From: an uncultured Bacteroidales bacterium
GTDB taxonomy: Bacteria; Bacteroidota; Bacteroidia; Bacteroidales; UBA932
Length of the DNA stretch: 16,582 bases
Assembly: GCA_937898205.1 (NCBI GenBank)
Contig: CALEJC010000144.1
Location: 1-16,582, forward strand
Direction of reading: 5' to 3'
The notes beneath the pieces are model-generated. The model was not told where the DNA came from. It saw only the letters and a program-made list of their open reading frames with translations, and did no database searches. Of the stretch, positions 1 to 7,737 are shown piece by piece; the stretch's first letter is position 1, and each line of letters begins with the position of its first letter. Made by a program: the position numbers and the translations under genes.

Positions 1-994
1 TTGCATTCCACTTAACCTTATCAGAACTACCGGAAACAGAAAGGTTGTGATTAAATGTTGTGCCGACATTGCCAAACACCTGCTGAACCCAATCATTGCC
101 CTTCATTGCTGCATACTGATCAATATCAGCCCATGCGCCATAGGTAGGGATATACTCCTCATCAAGGTTGCCTCTCATAGAACCGAGCTCCCACTGAAGT
201 TTTACAAACTCATAAGGATCCATGACCTGGATAGCATCTTTGTTTGCCATCTGCTTCTGGCCGTAGTACACATTATAATTTACTGTGAGTTTGCCGCTTG
301 CGCCGGACTTAGTGGTCACGAGTACAACACCGTTGGCACCACGGGAACCGTAGATCGCAGTTGAAAACGCATCCTTGAGGACGTCAATCGACTGGATATC
401 CGATGAAGGGATATCATTGATGCTGGATACAGGGAAGCCGTCAACGATGTAGAGAGGAGAAGAGTCCTGAGTGATTGAGCCACCACCGCGGACGCGAATC
501 TTAATCTCTGCGTCAGGGTCGCCTTCTGTTGTTGTAACCTGCACACCCGCCATCTTACCTGTCAACGCCTCAGAAACAGAAGCAACCGGCATCTGAGTCA
601 AAGACTTGCTGTCAACAGATGAAACAGAGCCCATCAAGTCACGACGTTTTACAGTCGCATAACCGATTACAACTGTCTCATCGAGGAAATTTACATCTTC
701 CTCAAGGACAACATCGATAACAGCTCTTGTACCGATAACAACTGTCTTGGTTGTCAAACCGATAAAAGAGAAAACAAGGGTCTTACCCCTGGCATCCTGG
801 ATATTGATAGCATAATGACCATCAATATCAGTAGACACTCCTTGTGTCGTACCTTCAACCATCACGGCTACACCGGGCAGCGGTTCACCGTTGGCATCCT
901 TAACGACACCACTGATTTCTTGTGCCGAGACAGAAAAAACTGTCACGAGCAGACCAAAAATCAGTAGATAAATCTTTTTTGTAAGATTTGCCAT
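1..994 (-). CDS. SusC-like TonB-dependent outer membrane receptor, N-terminal part (3' end beyond left edge)
   Basis: The frame is open from the ATG at 994 to the left edge (331 codons, no stop), so the C-terminal barrel is outside the window. Residues 1-24 form a signal peptide (Lys-Lys, hydrophobic core, Val-Ser-Ala) with likely cleavage before Gln25. A carboxypeptidase-regulatory-like beta domain follows (Ile-Ser-Gly-Val-Val, Gly-Glu-Pro-Leu-Pro-Gly-Val). The plug domain then shows the family hallmarks TyrIleValAspGly-Phe-Pro, Ile-Asp-Val-Leu-Lys-Asp-Ala and Tyr-Gly-Ser-Arg-Gly-Ala-Asn-Gly-Val. SusC proteins import oligosaccharides across the outer membrane using TonB energy, with a SusD lipoprotein as lid. 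A susD gene is expected just beyond the left edge. The gene starts 37 bases after the pectate lyase stop, with no promoter-like sequence between, so both are probably one transcript. The substrate is inferred to be pectin-derived from this neighbour only. Confidence 0.93.
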   Translation of the reverse strand, partial: MANLTKKIYLLIFGLLVTVFSVSAQEISGVVKDANGEPLPGVAVMVEGTTQGVSTDIDGHYAINIQDARGKTLVFSFIGLTTKTVVIGTRAVIDVVLEEDVNFLDETVVIGYATVKRRDLMGSVSSVDSKSLTQMPVASVSEALTGKMAGVQVTTTEGDPDAEIKIRVRGGGSITQDSSPLYIVDGFPVSSINDIPSSDIQSIDVLKDAFSTAIYGSRGANGVVLVTTKSGASGKLTVNYNVYYGQKQMANKDAIQVMDPYEFVKLQWELGSMRGNLDEEYIPTYGAWADIDQYAAMKGNDWVQQVFGNVGTTFNHNLSVSGSSDKVKWNA

Positions 995-1031
995 AAGCTA
1001 AAAATTTTGGTTATTGTTTAGTAGTTCTAGT

Positions 1032-2924
1032 TTACAAACTCTTGTATTGGCCGCCTTCGATGCCTCCATTGACCACATCTCGCACAATGTAATGGAGATA
1101 CATCTCAAGATTGGTATATCTTCCGTAGGCATCAATTGTCTTTGCAGTGCCGTCTGAAGCCTTAGCCTTATCAAGCTTAAACTGATCTTCAAACCAGTCA
1201 GGCATGCCGTCACCATCGCTATCCTTGACTCTAGCCAACTCATCCGCACTTGCCTTATAGTCCGGCCAGCCACCTGCAGCTTCCACCTTATCAATCAAGC
1301 CGTTGGTGCTGCCATTACCGCCATCCTTTATGCTTGCAGTGCCGCTCTTGGCATCATCAACCGCCCTCTTATCCACTGCATCCCTTGACTTGGATGCGCC
1401 TGCATAGCTGAGCACTCGCTCAAAGGCAGTCTCCGCGCTATGGGTAGTAGTATAGATGCGTTCGCCTGAAGGGCCTAAAAGCTTGTGTGCCGAAGAAAGA
1501 GTCTTCTGATAGTTGGCATAGCTAGCTCCATCTGTCCAATTGACACCAGCGGCATTGTTTTCTGTGATATTGCTATGCTTCGTGTGCACATTGCCATCGA
1601 TATAAAGCTCCGGATATCTATCGGCATAGACGGTACCGCTCTTCTCATACTTGGCATCCGCGGCCAGGAAATATTTTCTATCCTTGGATGCAGGACCCGG
1701 CTTATAGTAGTTGTTGACCATATTGATCTGGCCGTTCTCGCCGCCATAGCTGGAATTATCGCCCCAGTTATAGACAACATTGCATCGATAGTCTACCACT
1801 CCCCTATGAGTCGCAAGATAGTCACCATAGACCTGAGGGTGATCAAAGCGCGGGTTGCGGCTATCGTGGTGAGCCAGCATATTATGGTGGAACGAAGCGT
1901 CCTTGCCGCCCCAGATGCCGCCATAGCCATGAGCGCTCTTTGAATGTACGGAATTACGCAGACTCTCGGAGAGCAAGCACCACTGCATGGTGAAATTTTG
2001 GTTGGCATAGAAAGATGCACACTCATCCACGCACCACGACATTGAGCAATGATCCAGGATAATGTCTTTATTATACCTGCCCCAGATCGCATCCGCACTA
2101 TCATTGGCTGACGCTTCACCCAGGCGGAAGCGCACAAAGCGAATAATCACATTATCCGCACCCACATAGAAGTAGTAGTTTTTCAGACAGATACCGTCGC
2201 CAGGAGCAGTCTGACCGGCAATCGTAATATCTCCGTTGGAGATTTTCAGCTCCTTTTTGAGTTCGATGACGCCGGCGACATCAAAAACCACAACACGCGC
2301 ACCCTTCTGCTCAATGGCAGCACGCAGCGAGCCTTCACCGGAATCATTGAGATTTGTCACATGGATGACCTTGCCTCCACGGCCTCCTGTCGTATACATT
2401 CCGCCACCTTCGGCTCCCGGAAAAGCCAATGCCTTGGCATGAGCATCTTCAGATGCAGGGACTTGCATCTGAGCATAGAACTCTGATGGATTGGATACCG
2501 GAGGGGTTTCCGGCTCAGGCTCATCGTCTCCCGGAGAGGGATCCTCGTCTGAAGACTCTTCTTTTGTCTCAGCAGACAGAGGCTCGGAATAATCCGACTG
2601 GGTGTCTGCAGAGATAGCTCTCACCATAAAACGGTATTGGCTTGAAGGCTTGAGACCATTATAGTTCTGCTGGGGTAGCGTGGTATAGGTTACGCTGCCG
2701 ACAAGAGAGCCTGTAGAAGTCTCCAGCCTTGTGCCATATTTCTCTGCACCAGGGACCTCTGACCATGCAAATGCCAGAGAGTTAGATGTAGAAGCAAGAA
2801 GACGCACGTTACCCGGTGCGTCTAGACTTGCATCATCAGGCTCTTCCTTTGTGGGAGCGCAAGCTGACACAAAAAGGAAAAGAGATAGATGTATTATACA
2901 AAGAAATGAGGAAAAGGCTCTCAT
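1032..2924 (-). CDS. Pectate lyase (PL1-type) lipoprotein with FN3 domain and C-terminal calcium-binding motif
   Basis: A predicted secreted lipoprotein of 630 residues that should cleave polygalacturonate by beta-elimination. I chose the ATG at 2924 because it gives a clean type II signal peptide: Met-Arg, a hydrophobic core, then Val-Ser-Ala-Cys with Cys22 lipidated. The open frame continues upstream to a TTG at 2951, which would put extra residues before the signal. Acidic residues soon after Cys22 (Lys-Glu-Glu-Pro-Asp-Asp) fit Bacteroidota surface-export signals. Residues about 35-120 resemble a fibronectin type III domain, followed by an acidic Pro-rich linker (121-148). The parallel beta-helix lyase domain starts near 165 (AlaPheProGlyAlaGluGlyGlyGly) with Leu-Asp-His-Cys-Ser at 290-294 and the Arg-Asn-Pro-Arg catalytic-region motif at 356-359. 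A calcium-type loop, Asp-Ser-Asp-Gly-Asp-Gly-Met-Pro-Asp-Trp, lies at 568-577. It precedes the SusC gene, as in a pectin utilisation locus. Confidence 0.92.
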   Translation of the reverse strand: MRAFSSFLCIIHLSLFLFVSACAPTKEEPDDASLDAPGNVRLLASTSNSLAFAWSEVPGAEKYGTRLETSTGSLVGSVTYTTLPQQNYNGLKPSSQYRFMVRAISADTQSDYSEPLSAETKEESSDEDPSPGDDEPEPETPPVSNPSEFYAQMQVPASEDAHAKALAFPGAEGGGMYTTGGRGGKVIHVTNLNDSGEGSLRAAIEQKGARVVVFDVAGVIELKKELKISNGDITIAGQTAPGDGICLKNYYFYVGADNVIIRFVRFRLGEASANDSADAIWGRYNKDIILDHCSMSWCVDECASFYANQNFTMQWCLLSESLRNSVHSKSAHGYGGIWGGKDASFHHNMLAHHDSRNPRFDHPQVYGDYLATHRGVVDYRCNVVYNWGDNSSYGGENGQINMVNNYYKPGPASKDRKYFLAADAKYEKSGTVYADRYPELYIDGNVHTKHSNITENNAAGVNWTDGASYANYQKTLSSAHKLLGPSGERIYTTTHSAETAFERVLSYAGASKSRDAVDKRAVDDAKSGTASIKDGGNGSTNGLIDKVEAAGGWPDYKASADELARVKDSDGDGMPDWFEDQFKLDKAKASDGTAKTIDAYGRYTNLEMYLHYIVRDVVNGGIEGGQYKSL

Positions 2925-2948
2925 CTGTGCTATAATTATGGGCAAGCA

Positions 2949-2956
2949 CAAATGTA
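2949..2956 (-). promoter_or_regulatory. Candidate -7 element (TACATTTG) for the pectate lyase-SusC unit
   Basis: On the minus strand this reads TACATTTG, a full match to the Bacteroidota -7 consensus TAnnTTTG. It sits 24 bases before the lyase ATG and would give a leader of roughly 18 bases. The position where a -33 TTTG should lie, inside the 3' end of the ligase gene, shows no match, so the site is either weak, activator-dependent (as is common for polysaccharide loci) or fortuitous. Confidence 0.4.
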
Positions 2957-2966
2957 GTAAAAAATA

Positions 2967-4574
2967 TTATTCGTATAAGAACCTTTTAATCTTTTTTGTT
3001 GCTGTTTTAATGAACGGCTCTTTGCGCACTTCCACTGAGTTGATCCTTGAAAACTTGCTCACGTGTGAATTGACAAACTCGATGATGGCAGCCTTGCGTG
3101 CTTCTATATCTTCGATAAACTTGTCTTCGTGCTCAAAATTCCAGTCGATCTCGTTTTCGTTATACTGGACCAGCGCTACAAGCTTGCCGTTTTTCTTCAC
3201 TACAAGAGACTCCTGCACACCATCGATGCTGTTGATCACTGCCTCGATCTCCTCAGGATAGATGTTTTCTCCGGATGCACCCAGGATGAGAGTACCCATG
3301 CGTCCCTTGACTGAATATCGTCCCTTGGCGTCGACACAGGCCAGGTCGCCGGTGCGGAACCAGCCATCCTGACTCAGGACATTCTTTGTGCGCTCATAGT
3401 CCTTGTAATAGCCAAGCATCACGATAGGGCCCTTTACGCAGATCTCGCCTTCTCCCGTCTCCGGATTGACGTCCCTCAATTCTACCTGAATGCCAGGCAC
3501 TTGCCTGCCGGTAGAGCCAACATTTGTCTTGCGTGGAGGGGCCGCACAGATGAGAGGGGCAGTCTCAGTCAAGCCATAGCCGATAGCATAAGGGAAGCCG
3601 GTCTTCTTGAGAAATGCCTCAACAGTAGGATCCAACTTGGAACCACCGATACCAAAGAACTTCAGACGTCCGCCAAAGGTCTTCCTAAGCTTGAATCCGA
3701 TCAGCAGATAAAGCACAAACGGCATATTTTTATGCAAGAAAGTCAGGAACTTACTCTTCTTGACAGTTGGGGCTATACTGCTCTTATATATCTTCTCAAT
3801 GATCAGCGGAACCGAGAGCATAGCTGTAGGTCTCACCTGCTTGAGCGAAGCAAGAAGCACTGAAGGGGTCGGTGCTCGTTTGATATAGCAGACCTTTGAG
3901 CCTCTGGCAAACGGATAAAGCACGCCGATACTCATCTCGTAGGCATGAGCCATCGGCAGGATGGACATAAACACATCACGCTTGCTCACCTTGAAGCTAT
4001 AGTAGGCGTTGAGCACGTTGGCACAAAGGTTTTTATGACTCAACATCACGCCTTTTGCATTGCCGGTAGTGCCTGAAGTATAGAGGATTGCCGCAATATC
4101 CATCGGCATCGGCATCGCAGCCTCACCATCACAGGTATAGGCATCACCGTTGACTTTAAGGAAACTGAAGTCCTCAATATCAATCACAAGCAGCAGCTTT
4201 TCAATGCGCTCCGGGCTTAGTTTGGAAAACTGAGCTTTTGAGATGAATATCGCCTTGGCATCTGAGTGTGCAAGGATATTTTCCACCTCTGCGGCAGAAA
4301 GGTCCGCAAGCATCGGCACTGCGATGCGGCCAAAGGCCGTAATGGAAAAAAATGATACGGTCCAGTTGGGCATGTTCTCTGAGAGAATCGCCACTTTGTC
4401 AAAAGAACCTATACCAAAATTGGAGAGGATGCGGGACACGTTGTCACAACTTTCCCTGAATCCTGCGTAGGTGTAGCGCTGAGAGCCATCAGTAAACTCG
4501 GAAGCAATGTGCGAAGCAAATGCTTTGGTCGAGTAGCGATAGATCTCAGCTAAGGTTTCAAAATTTGGTTTCAT
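2967..4574 (-). CDS. AMP-forming acyl-CoA ligase (FadD-like)
   Basis: A 535-residue member of the ANL adenylating family, which activates a carboxylic acid with ATP and usually transfers it to CoA. Visible core motifs, in order: phosphate-binding loop Tyr-Thr-Ser-Gly-Thr-Thr-Gly-Asn-Ala-Lys-Gly (165-175), Gly-Tyr-Gly-Leu-Thr-Glu-Thr (332-338), Gly-Trp-Phe-Arg-Thr-Gly-Asp (404-410), a hinge region around Lys-Gly-Arg-Met-Gly (423-427), and a C-terminal Thr-Ala-Thr-Lys-Lys-Ile-Lys-Arg (524-531). The last replaces the usual Gly-Lys with Lys-Lys but keeps the catalytic lysine position. Length and motifs fit long-chain fatty acid ligases of Bacteroidota. The substrate cannot be read from the sequence. 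The ATG overlaps the stop of the aminotransferase gene (ATGA), so the two are translationally coupled. Medium-chain or aromatic acids are possible alternatives to long-chain fatty acids. Confidence 0.88.
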   Translation of the reverse strand: MKPNFETLAEIYRYSTKAFASHIASEFTDGSQRYTYAGFRESCDNVSRILSNFGIGSFDKVAILSENMPNWTVSFFSITAFGRIAVPMLADLSAAEVENILAHSDAKAIFISKAQFSKLSPERIEKLLLVIDIEDFSFLKVNGDAYTCDGEAAMPMPMDIAAILYTSGTTGNAKGVMLSHKNLCANVLNAYYSFKVSKRDVFMSILPMAHAYEMSIGVLYPFARGSKVCYIKRAPTPSVLLASLKQVRPTAMLSVPLIIEKIYKSSIAPTVKKSKFLTFLHKNMPFVLYLLIGFKLRKTFGGRLKFFGIGGSKLDPTVEAFLKKTGFPYAIGYGLTETAPLICAAPPRKTNVGSTGRQVPGIQVELRDVNPETGEGEICVKGPIVMLGYYKDYERTKNVLSQDGWFRTGDLACVDAKGRYSVKGRMGTLILGASGENIYPEEIEAVINSIDGVQESLVVKKNGKLVALVQYNENEIDWNFEHEDKFIEDIEARKAAIIEFVNSHVSKFSRINSVEVRKEPFIKTATKKIKRFLYE

Positions 4575-5782
4575 ACAGTCTTTTTCTGGTACGCTGCCAA
4601 ACCCTGGGCAAGGATGTTGATGGCTTTTTTAAGCTCCGGCACCTCAAGCACATAGGCAACGCGCACATGATTGCGACCCACTCCAGGAGTTTTATAGAAG
4701 GACGCAGCCGGGGTCACCATTGTTGTCTCTCCGTCCACCCTGAATTCGCTAAGCATCCATCTTGCAAAATCCTCTGCATCCTCGACAGGAAGCTCCACTA
4801 CTGTATAGAAAGCTCCATAAGGGGTCGGAGCATATACTCCCGGGATGGCATTTAACATCTCAACAGCGCAGTCACGGCGACGGATGTATTCCTCCTTTAC
4901 TTCATCAAAGTAGCTTTGAGGAGTATCCAACGCGCCAATTGCTGCATATTGCCCAAATACCGGAGGGCAGAGACGGGACTGTGCAAACTTCATCGCAGCG
5001 GCCATCACATCTTTATTGTGAGAGATGATACAGCCGATGCGGGCACCACAAAGATTATATCTCTTGGATACGGAATCCACAAGGATTACATTCTGCTCAC
5101 ATCCAGGGATATTCATTGCTGAGAAGTGAGGCTCATCTGTATAACAAAACTCTCTGTAGACCTCATCTGAAATGAGGAAGAGGTTGTGCTTGATGCAGAA
5201 CTCACCGATCGCAAGCATCTCTTTCTTGGTGAAGAGTTTACCTGATGGATTGCAAGGATTGCTCAAAAGAACCGCCTTGGTCTTTGGGGTCACAAGAGCT
5301 TCAAAGGCAGAAATATCATCCACATCAAATCCGTTGCGGATATCTGTCGGAACTGCCTTGAGGGTAATGCCATTAAGATATGCAAATGTCTGATAGTTGG
5401 TATAGTATGGCTCTACAACAATAATCTCGTCACCTCTGTCACAAGCTATCTGCATAGCACAGGCAAAGGCCTCGCTTCCTGCCACCTCAACAAGGATCTC
5501 GTTGACATCTATATCTATACCTATCTTCTTGTAATATTTCTCAACAAGACCTTTGCGCAACTCGATGAAGCCGGCTGAATTGGTATAAGAAAGATGGTGC
5601 ATTGTCTTGCACTTCTCTATCACGGCATTGATGGCACAATCGGGAGACTTGATATCAGGAGCACCCACATTGAGATGATATACCTTTACTCCTTCTGCCT
5701 TGGCTGCATCGGCCAATGGAACCAACTTTCTGATGGCTGAGGCTGGCATCTGCTCAGTCCTCTGAGAAATCTTCAATGACAT
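4571..5782 (-). CDS. Class I PLP-dependent aminotransferase (aspartate/aromatic type)
   Basis: A 403-residue fold-type I aminotransferase of the aspartate/aromatic family. The PLP lysine is Lys240 in Ser-Val-Ser-Lys-Arg-Tyr-Asn-Leu-Cys-Gly-Ala-Arg-Ile-Gly. Other family marks are Asn-Pro-Cys-Asn-Pro-Ser-Gly at 175-181 (Asn178 contacts the cofactor), Asp206 and Tyr209 in Ser-Asp-Glu-Val-Tyr, and the substrate carboxylate Arg374 in Asn-His-Val-Arg-Val-Ala-Tyr. Lying directly downstream of a phenylalanine/tyrosine pathway operon, its likely role is the last step: amination of phenylpyruvate and 4-hydroxyphenylpyruvate with glutamate. It could equally serve aspartate/oxaloacetate. It has its own promoter candidate in the 56-base gap upstream, so it can be expressed apart from the aromatic operon. 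It is coupled to the acyl-CoA ligase gene by a 4-base overlap. Confidence 0.9.
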   Translation of the reverse strand: MSLKISQRTEQMPASAIRKLVPLADAAKAEGVKVYHLNVGAPDIKSPDCAINAVIEKCKTMHHLSYTNSAGFIELRKGLVEKYYKKIGIDIDVNEILVEVAGSEAFACAMQIACDRGDEIIVVEPYYTNYQTFAYLNGITLKAVPTDIRNGFDVDDISAFEALVTPKTKAVLLSNPCNPSGKLFTKKEMLAIGEFCIKHNLFLISDEVYREFCYTDEPHFSAMNIPGCEQNVILVDSVSKRYNLCGARIGCIISHNKDVMAAAMKFAQSRLCPPVFGQYAAIGALDTPQSYFDEVKEEYIRRRDCAVEMLNAIPGVYAPTPYGAFYTVVELPVEDAEDFARWMLSEFRVDGETTMVTPAASFYKTPGVGRNHVRVAYVLEVPELKKAINILAQGLAAYQKKTV

Positions 5783-5804
5783 ATTATTTGCAAATTAAAA
5801 CTTT

Positions 5805-5835
5805 CAAAATTATTGATTTATTGTGACTTTTCAAA
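5805..5835 (-). promoter_or_regulatory. Bacteroidota-type promoter for aminotransferase-ligase
   Basis: On the minus strand the 56-base gap holds TTTG (5832-5835), exactly 19 bases, then TAATTTTG (5805-5812). Both boxes and the spacing match the Bacteroidota housekeeping consensus. Transcription should begin near 5797, giving an A/T-rich leader of about 15 bases before the ATG at 5782. The -33 box starts four bases after the DAHP synthase stop codon. Confidence 0.75.
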
Positions 5836-5838
5836 CTC

Positions 5839-6867
5839 TTACCAAAGTTCTGCAAGGTCAAGTACCAGAGCCTCAGTCTTTTCCCATCCAAGGCAAGGGT
5901 CTGTTATAGACTTTCCATAGACACCTTCACTTGCTCCCTGGCAACCATCTTCTATATAGGACTCTATCATCAAGCCCTTGACCAGTTTCTTGATATCAGC
6001 ATTGTGCTGAGCACTATGAAGCACTTCCTTGCTGATGCGCACCTGCTCCAGAAACTTCTTGCCGGAGTTGGAATGATTGACGTCCACAACTACAGCAGGA
6101 TTGGAAAGAGCGCTCTGCGCATACAGGTCCGCCAGGTGTGCAAGATCCTCATAGTGATAGTTTGGGTGGCTGGTACCCTTGGCATCTACAAAACCCCTTA
6201 AGATCGCGTGGGCCAGAGGATTACCCTTAGACTCGACTTCCCAGTTGCGATAGATGAAGACATGTGGGCTCTGGGCCGCCTTGATTGCATTCATCATGAC
6301 CGAGAGATCTCCTCCGGTAGGATTCTTCATGCCTGTGGGCACATCAAGACCGCTCGCGGTGAGACGATGTTGCTGATTTTCCACCGATCTTGCACCTACC
6401 GCCACATAGGACAGAAGGTCAGAAAGGTACTTATGGTTTTCCGGATAAAGCATCTCGTCAGCACAAGAAAAACCAGTCTCATTGATGGCTCTCATGTGAA
6501 GCTTGCGGATGGAGATGAGTCCCTTGAGCATATCCGCCTGACTGAGCGGATTGGGTTGATGAAGCATGCCTTTGTAGCCCACACCGGTGGTGCGAGGCTT
6601 ATTGGTATAAATGCGAGGTACAATCACGATGCGGTCAGATACCTTCTCCTGAAGGCCTCTGAGGCGCGTGATATAGTCAATCACAGCATCCTCCCTATCT
6701 GCAGAGCATGGCCCGATCACAAGCAGAAGCTTGTCACTCTGACCGGTAAAAATCTCAGCTATCGCTTCATCATTTTTGCGCTTTGCCTCCTCTCCCGATT
6801 CTGTCATCGGGTACATCTCCTTGATTTCCATAGGGATGAGGAGCTTGCGCTTGAAATTCATATTCAT
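5839..6867 (-). CDS. aroG: 3-deoxy-7-phosphoheptulonate (DAHP) synthase, AroG-type class I
   Basis: It condenses phosphoenolpyruvate and erythrose 4-phosphate, the first committed step of aromatic amino acid synthesis, in the cytosol. The 342-residue protein is close to the type I-alpha (E. coli AroG/F/H) form. Seen: Ile-Gly-Pro-Cys-Ser with metal ligand Cys54, the substrate-binding Lys-Pro-Arg-Thr-Thr (90-94), Gly-Ala-Arg-Ser-Val-Glu (158-163), Met-Lys-Asn-Pro-Thr-Gly-Gly (180-186), metal ligands His265 (Asn-His-Ser-Asn-Ser), Glu302 (Ile-Glu-Ser) and Asp323 (Ile-Thr-Asp). No chorismate mutase domain is attached, unlike the DAHP synthase-mutase fusion common in Bacteroides; the mutase is instead on PheA. 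The N-terminus is a little shorter than in E. coli. Starts at 6867 and 6861 are both possible. It follows tyrA by 8 bases as the fourth gene of the operon. Feedback specificity cannot be read safely. Confidence 0.93.
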   Translation of the reverse strand: MNMNFKRKLLIPMEIKEMYPMTESGEEAKRKNDEAIAEIFTGQSDKLLLVIGPCSADREDAVIDYITRLRGLQEKVSDRIVIVPRIYTNKPRTTGVGYKGMLHQPNPLSQADMLKGLISIRKLHMRAINETGFSCADEMLYPENHKYLSDLLSYVAVGARSVENQQHRLTASGLDVPTGMKNPTGGDLSVMMNAIKAAQSPHVFIYRNWEVESKGNPLAHAILRGFVDAKGTSHPNYHYEDLAHLADLYAQSALSNPAVVVDVNHSNSGKKFLEQVRISKEVLHSAQHNADIKKLVKGLMIESYIEDGCQGASEGVYGKSITDPCLGWEKTEALVLDLAELW

Positions 6868-6875
6868 AGTAAATG

Positions 6876-7736
6876 CTATTTATCAAAATGTGCTCTTCTC
6901 TCGCTTGAGAGCTTCATCATCTGCTTGAGCAACTCCACATCTGAGTTTTGCAACGCTTCCTTGAGCTCAGAGAACTTATCCATAAAGAGTTCCATCTGCT
7001 TGAGCAACTGCTCCTTGTTTTCCAAGAAGAGCTCTGTCCACATGTTTTCATTGATGCGAGCGATGCGGGTGAGATCTCTAAACGAGTCTCCGCTATATCG
7101 TGCAAGCGAAGTCGCATCATCCTTACACGTCATCAGCGCAACCGCAATACAGTGAGTGAGCTGCGAGAGGAAACCCACCATCTCATCGTGCTCAGCCGGA
7201 GAGATGCATGAGATCTTCCTGAAGCCTAGCAGCTGCGCCATGCTGGCGATCAGCTCTACCGCCTCCGGCGAATTCTTCTGTGTCGGCGTGATGATGAAGT
7301 TGGCACCTGCAAATATTGCAGCATTGCTGTTCTGCACGCCATAGACTTCTCGGCCGGCCATCGGGTGGGCAGAAACAAACTCCACATCGTCTCTGAGCAT
7401 CGACTGGATTTCTTCCACGACAGTGCCTTTGACACCGGTCACATCACTGATCACCGCTCCGCTCTTGAAGCAGTGCTGGTAATCCCTGATCCAGTCTCTG
7501 AAAACCTGAGGATAAAGAGCAAAAATCACGATGTCAAACCCGGATACATATTCAGGAGTAACCTCACATTGTCCATGATCGATAATCCCCTTCTCCAGGG
7601 CATAATCTATAGAAGACCGGCTACGGGTAATAGCTCCCACCTCAAAGCCATATCGCCTCAAACCTTCGGCATAGGAGCCTCCGATCAGACCTAGACCGAC
7701 AATGAGTATCTTCCTGTCTATTATCAACTTAGCCAT
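6876..7736 (-). CDS. tyrA: Prephenate dehydrogenase
   Basis: It oxidatively decarboxylates prephenate to 4-hydroxyphenylpyruvate, the tyrosine branch. The 286-residue protein has an N-terminal dinucleotide-binding Gly-Leu-Gly-Leu-Ile-Gly-Gly-Ser (14-21), the catalytic histidine region Ser-Ala-His-Pro-Met-Ala-Gly-Arg-Glu (His124) and the substrate histidine in Leu-Thr-His (His195), followed by the helical dimerisation half. The length is that of a stand-alone enzyme with no ACT or mutase domain, so feedback by tyrosine through an ACT domain is not expected. The ATG comes one base after the aroC stop (TGATATG), which suggests translational coupling. aroG follows 8 bases downstream. Whether it prefers NAD or NADP, and prephenate or arogenate, is not evident. 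Confidence 0.93.
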   Translation of the reverse strand: MAKLIIDRKILIVGLGLIGGSYAEGLRRYGFEVGAITRSRSSIDYALEKGIIDHGQCEVTPEYVSGFDIVIFALYPQVFRDWIRDYQHCFKSGAVISDVTGVKGTVVEEIQSMLRDDVEFVSAHPMAGREVYGVQNSNAAIFAGANFIITPTQKNSPEAVELIASMAQLLGFRKISCISPAEHDEMVGFLSQLTHCIAVALMTCKDDATSLARYSGDSFRDLTRIARINENMWTELFLENKEQLLKQMELFMDKFSELKEALQNSDVELLKQMMKLSSERRAHFDK

Positions 7737-7737
7737 A

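Noticed and set aside
2925..2951. N-terminal extension of the pectate lyase starting from TTG at 2951
   Set aside because: It would put nine residues ahead of a good lipoprotein signal and overlap the candidate -7 box; the ATG at 2924 is better.
6208..7155. A 315-codon plus-strand open frame opposite aroG and tyrA
   Set aside because: Antisense to two clear genes, no family features, low-complexity hydrophobic end; treated as a shadow frame.
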